A program made the translations under genes and the position numbers. A stretch of 64,000 bases of DNA. Origin: Epilithonimonas arachidiradicis. Lineage in GTDB: Bacteria > Bacteroidota > Bacteroidia > Flavobacteriales > Weeksellaceae. The notes under the pieces were generated by a model. The model did not search any database and was not told where the DNA came from. It saw nothing but the letters and a program-made list of their open reading frames with translations. Every line of letters begins with the position of its first letter. Position 1 is the stretch's first letter. The stretch is from positions 124,001 to 188,000 of the forward strand of contig NZ_RAQH01000002.1 of NCBI RefSeq assembly GCF_003610695.1. The letters are read 5' to 3'. This document shows positions 34,476-42,263 of this stretch, in pieces.

Positions 34476-35840
34476 TTACTTCCCAAACAATCCGCCACTC
34501 ATTCCAGGTATATTCGGCATTTTGCTCATCATCTGCATCATTTGTTTACCTTGAGGGCCTTGCATCATTTTCATCATTTTGCCCATCTGGTCAAACTGTT
34601 TCATCAAGGCATTAACATCTTCTAATTTTCTACCAGCACCTTTCGCAATTCTTTGCTTTCTGGAAACGTTAATGATAGAAGGCCTTCTTCTTTCGTCAGG
34701 CGTCATCGAGTGGATGATCGCTTCGATGTGTTTGAAAGCATCATCATTGATGTCCACATCTTTGATTGCTTTCCCAACACCTGGAATCATCCCCATCAAA
34801 TCCTTCATATTACCCATTTTCTTGATTTGGTTGATCTGCTTCAGGAAGTCATCAAAACCAAATTCATTCTTAGCAATTTTCTTATGAAGTTTCTTAGCTT
34901 CCTCTTCATCAAATTGTTCTTGAGCTCTTTCTACTAAGGAAACAACGTCTCCCATCCCAAGGATTCTGTCCGCCATCCTTTCCGGATAAAAAAGATCCAG
35001 CGCTTCCATTTTTTCTCCAGTAGAGATAAATTTGATTGGCTTTTCAACTACGGAACGGATTGTCAACGCAGCTCCACCACGGGTATCACCATCCAATTTG
35101 GTAAGAACAACACCATCAAAATTTAAAGTGTCATTGAAAGCTTTAGCTGTGTTTACAGCATCTTGCCCTGTCATCGAATCTACAACGAATAGCGTTTCGG
35201 TTGGTTTAATCGTTTGATAAACCGACTTGATTTCGTTCATCATTTGCTCATCAATCGCCAAACGACCAGCCGTATCCACGATGATCGTATCGAATCCATT
35301 TGATTTTGCGTAATTAATCGCATTCTCAGCAATCGCAACAGGATTTTTATTGTCGATTTCAGTATAAACTTCAATATTGATTTGAGTTCCCAGAACTTTC
35401 AACTGGTCAATCGCTGCAGGTCTGTAAATGTCACAAGCTACCAAAAGTGGTTTTTTGCTTCTTTTTTGTTTCAGATAGTTGGCTAATTTTCCTGAGAAAG
35501 TCGTTTTACCAGAACCTTGAAGACCGGCAATCAAAATCACCGTTGGCTTACCAGAAAGGTTGATTCCTTCTTGAGAACCACCCATTAAATCTACCAATTC
35601 ATCGTGAACAATTTTCGTCATCAATTGTCCTGGTGTAAGCGATGTCAAAACGTTTTCTCCGATCGCTTTATCCTGAACCCTTTTAGTAAGGTCTTTGGCA
35701 ACTTTGTAATTTACATCGGCATCCACCAATGCTCTTCGGATTTCCTTTACCGTTTCTGCAACGTTGATTTCCGTGATTTTTCCACGTCCGGAAATATTAT
35801 GAAGCGCTTTATCTAGCTTGTCTTGTAAACTGTTAAACAT
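34476..35840 (-). CDS. ffh: Signal recognition particle GTPase Ffh (SRP54)
   Basis: Binds signal sequences on nascent chains and, with 4.5S RNA and FtsY, targets ribosomes to the membrane. It has 454 residues. The N domain is followed by the GTPase domain with GLQGSGKTTFSGKL, DTAGRLAIDEQMM and TKLDGDTRGGAAL, and a Met-rich M domain ending MMKMMQGPQGKQMMQMMSK. It is a single gene with its own promoter. No 4.5S RNA gene was recognised nearby. Confidence 0.98.
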   Translation of the reverse strand: MFNSLQDKLDKALHNISGRGKITEINVAETVKEIRRALVDADVNYKVAKDLTKRVQDKAIGENVLTSLTPGQLMTKIVHDELVDLMGGSQEGINLSGKPTVILIAGLQGSGKTTFSGKLANYLKQKRSKKPLLVACDIYRPAAIDQLKVLGTQINIEVYTEIDNKNPVAIAENAINYAKSNGFDTIIVDTAGRLAIDEQMMNEIKSVYQTIKPTETLFVVDSMTGQDAVNTAKAFNDTLNFDGVVLTKLDGDTRGGAALTIRSVVEKPIKFISTGEKMEALDLFYPERMADRILGMGDVVSLVERAQEQFDEEEAKKLHKKIAKNEFGFDDFLKQINQIKKMGNMKDLMGMIPGVGKAIKDVDINDDAFKHIEAIIHSMTPDERRRPSIINVSRKQRIAKGAGRKLEDVNALMKQFDQMGKMMKMMQGPQGKQMMQMMSKMPNIPGMSGGLFGK

Positions 35841-35865
35841 AACTTTAATAAGATATTTAAGGTTG

Positions 35866-35873
35866 CAAAAATA
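35866..35873 (-). promoter_or_regulatory. -7 element of ffh promoter
   Basis: TATTTTTG on the minus strand (35873 to 35866), a perfect match, 25 nt before the ffh ATG. Confidence 0.6.
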
Positions 35874-35945
35874 AGAAAATTTAAACGAAAGTTACAGAAT
35901 CATACTCTAGAATTATCAATCAGCACATATCAGTCATCGTTTATT

Positions 35946-36056
35946 TATTTGGGCAGCTTAATCCGCCCGTAGTTTATCCTGAGCGAAGTCGAAGGGCTCT
36001 TAATCTTTTCACTCCGCTGCGCTGCGTAAAAAGGATTTCCGCTCAAGTCGGGCTGC
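35946..36056. repeat. Dispersed GGGCAGC...GTCGGGCTGC repeat, copy A
   Basis: Begins TATTTGGGCAGCT and ends CAAGTCGGGCTGC; the same two ends occur at 42071-42083 and 42148-42160. The middle differs and includes CCTGAGCGAAGTCGAAGGG. Confidence 0.7.
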
Positions 36057-36095
36057 AGATTCCACATAAAAACAACATTTATAATAAACACAATG

Positions 36096-36149
36096 TTGTC
36101 ATTTTGCAGGAATCTCGACAGCTAAGTTTAGATTCCTAAGGAATGACAA
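36096..36149. repeat. Imperfect inverted repeat (20-nt arms)
   Basis: Arms 36096-36115 (TTGTCATTTTGCAGGAATCT) and 36130-36149 (AGATTCCTAAGGAATGACAA) pair except for a 4-nt central block. No T-run follows, so it is not a standard terminator. Confidence 0.7.
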
Positions 36150-36266
36150 TTGATTATTAAATGTATTTCTTTGTTGAGCGAAGCGCCTTTGTTAAACTTA
36201 AAAACATATAATCAAATAAAAAAACTTTGCGCTCTTTGCGTTCAAAACTCCAAAGCAGATTTTCCT

Positions 36267-36274
36267 TACTTTTG
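36267..36274 (+). promoter_or_regulatory. -7 element of atp cluster (atpZ-like gene)
   Basis: TACTTTTG, a perfect TAnnTTTG match, ends 13 nt before the TTG at 36288. Confidence 0.6.
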
Positions 36275-36287
36275 CAAAAATCAAAAA

Positions 36288-36542
36288 TTGGAAGACAAAA
36301 AAAATAACGCCTCCGATTCCCTTAGAAAATATGGAAAGTATTCGTCTGTCATTTTTCAGATGCTTTTTATTATTGGGATTTCTTTTTGGGGCGGACATCA
36401 GTTGGATTTGTATTTTGAAACCGGTTCCAATGTTTTGGTTTTGGTGATTGGTCTCAGCGGGCTTTGCCTTTCATTATACACAACCTTGAAGAGACTCGAA
36501 ATTTTAAATAAAGAAGAACAGGACGATGCAAAACAAAAGTAA
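36288..36542 (+). CDS. AtpZ/AtpI-like membrane protein, TTG start
   Basis: An 84-residue protein with two membrane helices (about SSVIFQMLFIIGISFWGG and VLVLVIGLSGLCLSLYTTL), a short acidic/basic N-terminus and a charged C-terminus. The layout and the place at the head of an F-type ATP synthase cluster fit the AtpZ/AtpI family, accessory to c-ring assembly or Mg uptake. TTG 36288 is chosen because it lies 13 nt after a perfect -7 element and gives the normal length. An in-frame ATG at 36150 would add 46 residues encoded by repeat-rich DNA. The gene overlaps the next one by 17 nt. Confidence 0.75.
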   Translation: MEDKKNNASDSLRKYGKYSSVIFQMLFIIGISFWGGHQLDLYFETGSNVLVLVIGLSGLCLSLYTTLKRLEILNKEEQDDAKQK

Positions 36543-36897
36543 CCTTATTATCACTGTGATATTTTTTCTCACATTTATTATACATTTCGCAATTTGGAAA
36601 TTTGCATTTCATCTTGACGAAGTGGTTATTATCAAGTTTTATCTGTTCCTCGCCATTATCTTTATGATGATGATAACGCTGATTGTACTCATTAACAAAA
36701 TCGTTCCGCAGTTTCTCGGGTTGGCGGTGATAGGGCTGATTCTGGTGAAATTCGGGATGATGTATATGATAAAAAATAAGCTTCATTTTGAGGAAATTCC
36801 AAACTATAAGTTCCATTTTATCATTCCCTATTTTGTTCTGACAGCGTTGCTTACTTACTATGCTATCCGGTTAATTAATTATGACAAAAAACAGTAA
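36526..36897 (+). CDS. Four-helix membrane protein (DUF6168-like)
   Basis: A 123-residue integral membrane protein with four predicted helices: LIITVIFFLTFIIHFAIW, FYLFLAIIFMMMITLIVLI, FLGLAVIGLILVKFGMMYM and FIIPYFVLTALLTYYAIRL. Short, very hydrophobic proteins like this sit between the atpZ-like gene and atpB in many Flavobacteriia; I recall the name DUF6168 but could not check it. It may be the local counterpart of AtpI, assisting Fo assembly. ATG at 36526 overlaps the preceding gene by 17 nt. Confidence 0.7.
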   Translation: MQNKSNLIITVIFFLTFIIHFAIWKFAFHLDEVVIIKFYLFLAIIFMMMITLIVLINKIVPQFLGLAVIGLILVKFGMMYMIKNKLHFEEIPNYKFHFIIPYFVLTALLTYYAIRLINYDKKQ

Positions 36898-36926
36898 AAA
36901 TATTCTTCAAAAGAAAAAAAATAGTC

Positions 36927-36934
36927 TATTTTTG
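36927..36934 (+). promoter_or_regulatory. -7 element upstream of atpB
   Basis: TATTTTTG, a perfect match, 23 nt before the atpB ATG at 36958; an internal promoter for atpBEFHAG is likely. Confidence 0.6.
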
Positions 36935-36957
36935 CAAAACGAAAAAAAAATCTACCG

Positions 36958-38076
36958 ATGCTAAAGAAAACGGCAATTTTATTTTACAGTTTATTGATGT
37001 GTGCAACCACTTTTGCTCAGCATGAAAATGTTGAAAATCAACACGGTAAACCTGTAACTGAAACTTCTGAACTTTCTGAAAAAGACCGCGCTACCAAAGA
37101 AGTCAAAGAGTTTGTGGATCATCACATTTTGGATGCTCATGATGTAGCGATTATGGTAGATAAGGATGGTCATCACATCGGGTTTCCATTGCCGGTGATT
37201 ATTTATGATGAAGGATTTCATTTCTTTATGAGTAATACAAAGGGTGTGGATGGTCACGAGTTTATCCACGGTTCTCCGGTAGAGAGCAATGGTAAATTCT
37301 ACACGCTTCACCACGAAAAAATCTACAGAACAGATTCTAAAGGAACAATTACATTAGACGAAGCTCACCACCCAACTGAAAAAAGAGTCTTGGACTTGTC
37401 TATTACTAAAAGTGTTTTGGTGATTTTCTTAGTGGCGGTTTTGATGATTGTTTTGTTCGGTGGAATGGCAAGGTCTTATAAAAAGTCATTGATTCCTTCG
37501 GGTGCTGCTAAATTTCTGGAGCCAATTATTATTTTCGTGAGAGATGATATTGCGATTCCAAACATCGGACACAAGTATAAGAGATTTATGGGTTATCTGT
37601 TAACGGTATTCTTCTTCATCTTATTTCTGAATGTTTTAGGTTTGATGCCTTTCGGGATTAACGTAACGGGTAACATTGCGATTACATTCTTCTTGGCGAT
37701 TTTGACTTATTTGATTACAACGTTCTCTGGATCAAAGGACTATTGGAAACACATCTTCTGGATGCCGGGCGTTCCTGTTCCAATGAAGTTTATTATGTTG
37801 CCGATTGAATTATTAGGAACATTGACTAAGCCATTTGCATTGATGATACGTCTTTTCGCAAATATGACAGCGGGTCACATCGTTGTAATGACTTTAATAG
37901 GTTCAATTTACATTTTCAAAAACTGGATTGCAGGTGTTGCGTTTCCGTTCTTGACATTGGTTATCTATTTATTGGAAGTATTAGTAGCGTTTTTGCAGGC
38001 TTATATCTTTACAATGCTTTCGGCTTTGTTTATCGGTATGGCTGTGGAAGAGCACGAGCATGACCACGCTCATTAA
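36958..38076 (+). CDS. atpB: F0F1 ATP synthase subunit a
   Basis: Forms the proton half-channels beside the c-ring. It has 372 residues, longer than the ~270 of E. coli because of an N-terminal exported part: a signal-like start (MLKKTAILFYSLLMCATTFAQ) and a His-rich region (to about 130) before the membrane domain. This N-terminal extension is usual in Bacteroidota. The essential Arg298 lies in ALMIRLFANMTAGH, and the C-terminus is His-rich (EEHEHDHAH). It heads the atpB-E-F-H-A-G run. Confidence 0.97.
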   Translation: MLKKTAILFYSLLMCATTFAQHENVENQHGKPVTETSELSEKDRATKEVKEFVDHHILDAHDVAIMVDKDGHHIGFPLPVIIYDEGFHFFMSNTKGVDGHEFIHGSPVESNGKFYTLHHEKIYRTDSKGTITLDEAHHPTEKRVLDLSITKSVLVIFLVAVLMIVLFGGMARSYKKSLIPSGAAKFLEPIIIFVRDDIAIPNIGHKYKRFMGYLLTVFFFILFLNVLGLMPFGINVTGNIAITFFLAILTYLITTFSGSKDYWKHIFWMPGVPVPMKFIMLPIELLGTLTKPFALMIRLFANMTAGHIVVMTLIGSIYIFKNWIAGVAFPFLTLVIYLLEVLVAFLQAYIFTMLSALFIGMAVEEHEHDHAH

Positions 38077-38114
38077 TTAAATTAGAAAAAAAACAATTTT
38101 TTAAATTATATATT

Positions 38115-38306
38115 ATGGAAATCCCTAGAATTATTGGTGCAGGTCTTATTGTACTAGGTGTAGGTATCGGTCTTGGAAAAATTGGTGCGGCTGCTCTTGA
38201 AGCAATCGCTAGACAACCAGAACAATCTGGAAAAATCCAAACTGCTATGCTTATTGCTGCTGCACTAGTAGAAGGTGTTGCTTTCGCTGCGTTATTCGCA
38301 TCATAA
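38115..38306 (+). CDS. atpE: F0F1 ATP synthase subunit c
   Basis: A 63-residue hairpin of two membrane helices that makes the rotor ring. The polar loop is ARQPEQ (Arg33-Gln34-Pro35) and the ion-binding carboxylate is Glu53 in AALVEGVAFAALF. Sodium-type ligands (Gln in helix 1, Ser/Thr after Glu) are not seen, so proton coupling is expected. The gap to atpF holds a strong hairpin. Confidence 0.97.
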   Translation: MEIPRIIGAGLIVLGVGIGLGKIGAAALEAIARQPEQSGKIQTAMLIAAALVEGVAFAALFAS

Positions 38307-38321
38307 GCCAAACAAAACTTA

Positions 38322-38356
38322 AAACATTGTTGTAGCGGTTGGCTGCAACAATGTTT
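38322..38356 (+). promoter_or_regulatory. Strong hairpin immediately downstream of atpE
   Basis: Arms AAACATTGTTGTAGC (38322-38336) and GCTGCAACAATGTTT (38342-38356) form a 15-bp stem with one G-U pair and a 5-nt loop. No T-run follows, so a terminator is unlikely. A 3' stabiliser or partial transcription barrier that raises subunit c dosage is inferred. Confidence 0.7.
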
Positions 38357-38392
38357 AAATTTAAAATTTTAAAAAATTAATCTCACTATATA

Positions 38393-38890
38393 ATGGAATT
38401 ACTTCATCAGTTTTCATCAGGATTATTTATTATTCAGTCCATCATTTTCTTAGTATTGCTTTTCATCTTAGGAAAGTTTGCGTGGAAACCAATTCTTAAA
38501 TCTATCGATGAGAGAGAAACATCTATCATTGATGCGCTTAATCAGGCAAAATTGGCTAAACAAGAGATGGCTCAGTTGAAAGAAGATAACGAGAGAATCC
38601 TACGCGAAGCAAGAGCCGAGAGAGACGGTATCTTGAAAGAAGCGAGAGAAATGAAGGATAAAATCGTTAACGAAGCTAAAGACAGTGCTAAAGTTGAAGG
38701 CGAGAAAATGATTGAGGCAGCCAGACAATCTATCCAAACGGAAAAGAATGCGGCGATGGCTGATATCAAAAACCAGATCGGAACGCTTTCTGTAAACATC
38801 GCTGAAAATATCTTGAGAGAGAAATTGAACAATGATGGCGCACACAACGCTTTGGTAGAAAATATTCTTAATAAATCTAACCTTAACTAA
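38393..38890 (+). CDS. atpF: F0F1 ATP synthase subunit b
   Basis: A 165-residue stator protein with one N-terminal membrane helix (FIIQSIIFLVLLFILGKFAW) followed by a long charged helix (KQEMAQLKEDNERILREARA onward) that dimerises and reaches to F1. Length and order are standard. It lies 5 nt upstream of atpH. Confidence 0.96.
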   Translation: MELLHQFSSGLFIIQSIIFLVLLFILGKFAWKPILKSIDERETSIIDALNQAKLAKQEMAQLKEDNERILREARAERDGILKEAREMKDKIVNEAKDSAKVEGEKMIEAARQSIQTEKNAAMADIKNQIGTLSVNIAENILREKLNNDGAHNALVENILNKSNLN

Positions 38891-38895
38891 TCAGG

Positions 38896-39432
38896 ATGCT
38901 GACATCTAAAGTAGCTAAAAGATACGCACAAGGTTTATTGGATTTCACACAGGAATCCGGTAAGACAGAATCGGTTTTTGCTGAGATGAAGGACGTTGTT
39001 AAAATTATGTCTGAATCTAAGGAATTAAATCAATTTCTTAACACGCCTTTCATTGATGCCAGAAAAAAAGATGCTGTCGCTTTGGAAATTTTTAAGAATT
39101 TTTCTTCGGTTTCTAAGAACATCATCAGATTGGTTATCAAACAAGGCAGAGAAGCTCAGCTTAAAAATATTGCTCAGGAATTCATCAATAAAGTAGAAGA
39201 TATCAAAGGAACGCAACGTATCTCTTTGGTTACGGCTAGCAAATTGTCAGAGCAAAATATTCAGAAAATAATTGCTGATTCTAATATGGTCAATGTTTCT
39301 AACTATGATTTGGAAACAATTATCAAACCGGAAATTCTCGGAGGTTACATTCTGAGAGTAGGTGACCAGCAAATCGATGCTTCAGTTAAAACAAAACTGA
39401 ACAATATCAAAAAAGAATTTCAACTTAATTAA
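38896..39432 (+). CDS. atpH: F0F1 ATP synthase subunit delta
   Basis: A 178-residue subunit linking the b dimer to the top of F1. The N-terminal helical domain begins [17 protein letters not shown] and the C-terminal signature is [22 protein letters not shown], typical of OSCP/delta. The gene lies between atpF and atpA with gaps of 5 and 17 nt. Confidence 0.96.
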   Translation: MLTSKVAKRYAQGLLDFTQESGKTESVFAEMKDVVKIMSESKELNQFLNTPFIDARKKDAVALEIFKNFSSVSKNIIRLVIKQGREAQLKNIAQEFINKVEDIKGTQRISLVTASKLSEQNIQKIIADSNMVNVSNYDLETIIKPEILGGYILRVGDQQIDASVKTKLNNIKKEFQLN

Positions 39433-39449
39433 GAAAAAACAACCATATA

Positions 39450-41027
39450 ATGGCAGAAATAAATCCGGCAGAAGTATCAGCGATACTGAAGCAGCAATTA
39501 GCAAATTTCGATACTCAATCTAACGTAGAAGAAGTTGGAACTGTACTTACAATCGGTGATGGTATCGCTCGTGTTTACGGTTTAGAAAATGTGCAGTACG
39601 GAGAATTGGTAAGATTCGAAGCTGGAGTAGAAGGTATCGTTCTTAACCTGGAAGAAGACAACGTAGGTGTGGCGCTTCTTGGTGAATCCAAAATGGTAAA
39701 AGAAGGCGATACTGTAAAAAGAACTAACAGAATCTCTTCTATCAAAGTTGGAGAAGGAATGCTTGGTAGAGTTGTTGATACTCTGGGAAATCCAATCGAT
39801 GGAAAAGGACCTATCGAAGGTGACCTTTACGAGATGCCTTTGGAAAGAAAAGCGCCGGGAGTTATCTTCCGTCAGCCGGTAACCGAGCCACTTCAAACTG
39901 GTATCGTTGCTATCGATTCTATGATTCCTGTAGGAAGAGGACAAAGAGAGTTGATCATTGGTGACAGACAAACTGGTAAAACAGTAGTTGCTATCGATAC
40001 AATCATCAATCAAAAAGAATTTTATGATGCTGGTCAGCCAGTATATTGTATATATGTTGCAATTGGACAAAAAGCTTCAACCGTAGCTCAAATCGTTAAA
40101 ACTTTAGAAGATAAAGGTGCTTTAGCTTATACAGTAATTGTTGCAGCTAACGCTTCTGACCCAGTTCCAATGCAGGTTTATTCTGCAATGGCAGGTGCTT
40201 CTATCGGAGAATATTTTAGAGACACTGGTCGTGCTGCTTTGATCGTTTATGATGATTTATCAAAACAAGCAGTTGCTTACCGTGAGCTTTCTCTTCTATT
40301 GAGAAGACCACCGGGCCGTGAGGCTTATCCAGGAGACGTTTTCTACTTGCACTCCAGATTATTGGAAAGAGCAGCAAAAGTTATTGCTGATGATTCTATC
40401 GCAAGACAAATGAATGATTTGCCAGAATCTCTTAAGCCAATCGTTAAAGGTGGTGGTTCATTAACAGCACTTCCAATCATCGAAACTCAGGCTGGTGACG
40501 TTTCTGCATATATTCCTACAAACGTAATCTCTATTACAGACGGACAGATTTTCTTGGAGTCTGACTTGTTCAACTCAGGGGTTCGTCCTGCGATCAACGT
40601 TGGTATCTCTGTATCGAGAGTTGGAGGTAACGCTCAGATCAAATCAATGAAAAAAGTGTCTGGTACATTGAAATTAGACCAGGCTCAATATAAAGAATTG
40701 GAAGCGTTTGCGAAGTTCGGTTCTGACCTGGATGCTGCTACATTGGCAGTTATCTCAAAAGGAGAAAGAAACGTGGAACTTTTGAAGCAGCCGGTTAACT
40801 CTCCACTTCCGGTAGAAAGCCAAGTGGCGATGATCTATGCAGGAACTGAGAACCTATTGAGAAATATCCCAATCAGAAAGGTAAAAGAATTCCAGGTAGA
40901 ATATGTGGATTTCCTAAGAAACAAACATCCGGAAGTGATGGCAGCTCTTAAAGCCGGTAAAATTGATGACCAATTAACTGGTGTTTTGAAGCAGGTTGCA
41001 ACAGAACTTTCTGCGAAATACAACTAA
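39450..41027 (+). CDS. atpA: F0F1 ATP synthase subunit alpha
   Basis: A 525-residue nucleotide-binding subunit of the F1 head. The P-loop GDRQTGKT occupies residues 171-178. The conserved ARG finger region and [17 protein letters not shown]-terminal part are present, and the signature [17 protein letters not shown] is visible. The downstream gap to atpG (78 nt) holds alternative hairpins. The beta (atpD) and epsilon (atpC) genes are not in the window. Confidence 0.98.
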   Translation: MAEINPAEVSAILKQQLANFDTQSNVEEVGTVLTIGDGIARVYGLENVQYGELVRFEAGVEGIVLNLEEDNVGVALLGESKMVKEGDTVKRTNRISSIKVGEGMLGRVVDTLGNPIDGKGPIEGDLYEMPLERKAPGVIFRQPVTEPLQTGIVAIDSMIPVGRGQRELIIGDRQTGKTVVAIDTIINQKEFYDAGQPVYCIYVAIGQKASTVAQIVKTLEDKGALAYTVIVAANASDPVPMQVYSAMAGASIGEYFRDTGRAALIVYDDLSKQAVAYRELSLLLRRPPGREAYPGDVFYLHSRLLERAAKVIADDSIARQMNDLPESLKPIVKGGGSLTALPIIETQAGDVSAYIPTNVISITDGQIFLESDLFNSGVRPAINVGISVSRVGGNAQIKSMKKVSGTLKLDQAQYKELEAFAKFGSDLDAATLAVISKGERNVELLKQPVNSPLPVESQVAMIYAGTENLLRNIPIRKVKEFQVEYVDFLRNKHPEVMAALKAGKIDDQLTGVLKQVATELSAKYN

Positions 41028-41084
41028 AAAAGTTCAATGTTCAAGGATTCAGAACGATTGGTTTTGAAACCTTGAACTTTTAAA
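41027..41084 (+). promoter_or_regulatory. Alternative hairpins between atpA and atpG
   Basis: AAAAGTTCAA (41027-41036) can pair with TTGAACTTTT (41073-41082), or GTTCAAGG (41039-41046) with CCTTGAAC (41070-41077). The two pairings use the same right arm and so exclude each other. Confidence 0.5.
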
Positions 41085-41105
41085 CAATAATCTTTGAACT
41101 AAAGA

Positions 41106-41972
41106 ATGGCAAACTTAAAAGAAATACGAGGCAGGATTTCATCTATATCTTCTACGATGCAGATTACAAGTGCTATGAAAATGGTTTCCGCGGCGAAACT
41201 GAAGAAAGCACAAGACGCAATCGTAATGCTGAGACCTTACTCAGAAAAACTTCAGGAGATTATAGAGAACGTAAGTGCTGCTTCTGATGCTGAGAACATC
41301 TCAGAATTCGCTATAGAAAGAGAAGTTAAAAAAGTGCTTTTCATTACGGTGACTTCCAACAGAGGTTTGGCTGGAGCTTTCAACTCTTCTGTTATCAAAG
41401 AATTGAACACTCAGTTCTCTGCTAACGAAAATGTAGAAGTAGAAGTTTTGACTATCGGTAAGAAAGCTTTTGATGCACTTAGAAAAAACAAAACTGTTTA
41501 CGAAAACCACAGTTCTTTGTTTGACAATCTTTCTTTCGACCACGTTTCAAATATGACAAGTAAAGTGATGTCAGATTTCAAAGCTGGAAAGTTTGACAAA
41601 GTTTACGTTGTTTATAACAAGTTCATCAACGCCGCTACTCAGGAAGTAGTAACTGAGCAAGTTTTACCAATTGCAGTTTCCGCAGAGAAAGCGGGTTCAG
41701 ATGTTAATGTAGATTACATCTTCGAACCAGGAAGACAAGAAATTTTGGAAACATTGATTCCAAAATCGATTAAAACTCAGATTTTCAAAGCTGTCTTAGA
41801 TTCCGTAGCATCAGAACACGGAGCAAGGATGACAGCGATGCATAAGGCGACCGATAATGCAGAGGCACTTAGAAATGACCTTAAGATTTTCTATAACAAA
41901 GCAAGACAGGCAGCCATCACCAACGAAATATTAGAAATTGTTTCCGGAGCAGAAGCGCTTAAGAACAGTTAA
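41106..41972 (+). CDS. atpG: F0F1 ATP synthase subunit gamma
   Basis: A 288-residue central rotor shaft. The N-terminal coiled coil (KEIRGRISSISSTMQITSAM, MVSAAKLKKAQDAI) and the C-terminal helix (ASEHGARMTAMHKATDNAEA, RQAAITNEILEIVSGAEAL) carry the family signature. It is the last gene of the cluster and is followed by a terminator. Confidence 0.97.
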   Translation: MANLKEIRGRISSISSTMQITSAMKMVSAAKLKKAQDAIVMLRPYSEKLQEIIENVSAASDAENISEFAIEREVKKVLFITVTSNRGLAGAFNSSVIKELNTQFSANENVEVEVLTIGKKAFDALRKNKTVYENHSSLFDNLSFDHVSNMTSKVMSDFKAGKFDKVYVVYNKFINAATQEVVTEQVLPIAVSAEKAGSDVNVDYIFEPGRQEILETLIPKSIKTQIFKAVLDSVASEHGARMTAMHKATDNAEALRNDLKIFYNKARQAAITNEILEIVSGAEALKNS

Positions 41973-42002
41973 TAAAGATAAGTTAAAGTTAGTAGTTAGT
42001 TA

Positions 42003-42046
42003 TAAAAAGCATTGGAGGTCAAACTTCAGTGCTTTTTATTATTTTG
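42003..42046 (+). terminator. Terminator of the atp operon
   Basis: AAAAGCATTGGAG (from about 42004) pairs with CTTCAGTGCTTTT (to about 42036) with G-U pairs, followed by TTATTATTTT. Confidence 0.75.
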
Positions 42047-42070
42047 GGTAATTTGATATTCAATTATTTT

Positions 42071-42160
42071 TATTTGGGCAGCTATTTCCGCCTTCCACTC
42101 CCGCTATTTTTTGCCTTCGCTTTCCAGCTACAAAAATGAGCTCCGTTCAAGTCGGGCTGC
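42071..42160. repeat. Dispersed GGGCAGC...GTCGGGCTGC repeat, copy B
   Basis: Shares TATTTGGGCAGCT at its left end and CAAGTCGGGCTGC at its right end with copy A at 35946-36056. The interior differs. Located between atpG and the CNNM-like gene. Confidence 0.7.
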
Positions 42161-42230
42161 TGTAATTCTATGTTTCAAGTCAATTTTCCAGACTTAATAC
42201 TCAGTACAAATTCAAATTAAAAAAAATATC

Positions 42231-42238
42231 TATCTTTG
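42231..42238 (+). promoter_or_regulatory. -7 element of CNNM/CorC-like gene
   Basis: TATCTTTG, a perfect match, 25 nt before the ATG at 42264. Confidence 0.65.
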
Positions 42239-42263
42239 TAGATATTGTATATAACAACATTAA

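Larger units (their letters stand above)
35841..36287. other. Gene-free stretch with dispersed and inverted repeats
   Basis: This 447-nt stretch between divergent ffh and the atp cluster holds the ffh promoter, a GGGCAGC-bounded repeat (35946-36056) with a nested GAGCGAAGTCGAAGG motif, an inverted repeat (36096-36149), a CTTTGCGCTCTTTGCG stretch (about 36226-36241) and the atpZ-like promoter. No gene is supported, although the atpZ-like frame stays open back to 36150. Confidence 0.7.

Noticed and set aside
36150-36287. N-terminal extension of the atpZ-like protein from an upstream ATG
   Set aside because: The extension is coded by repeat-rich DNA, contains the promoter, and would make the protein about 50% longer than its family.
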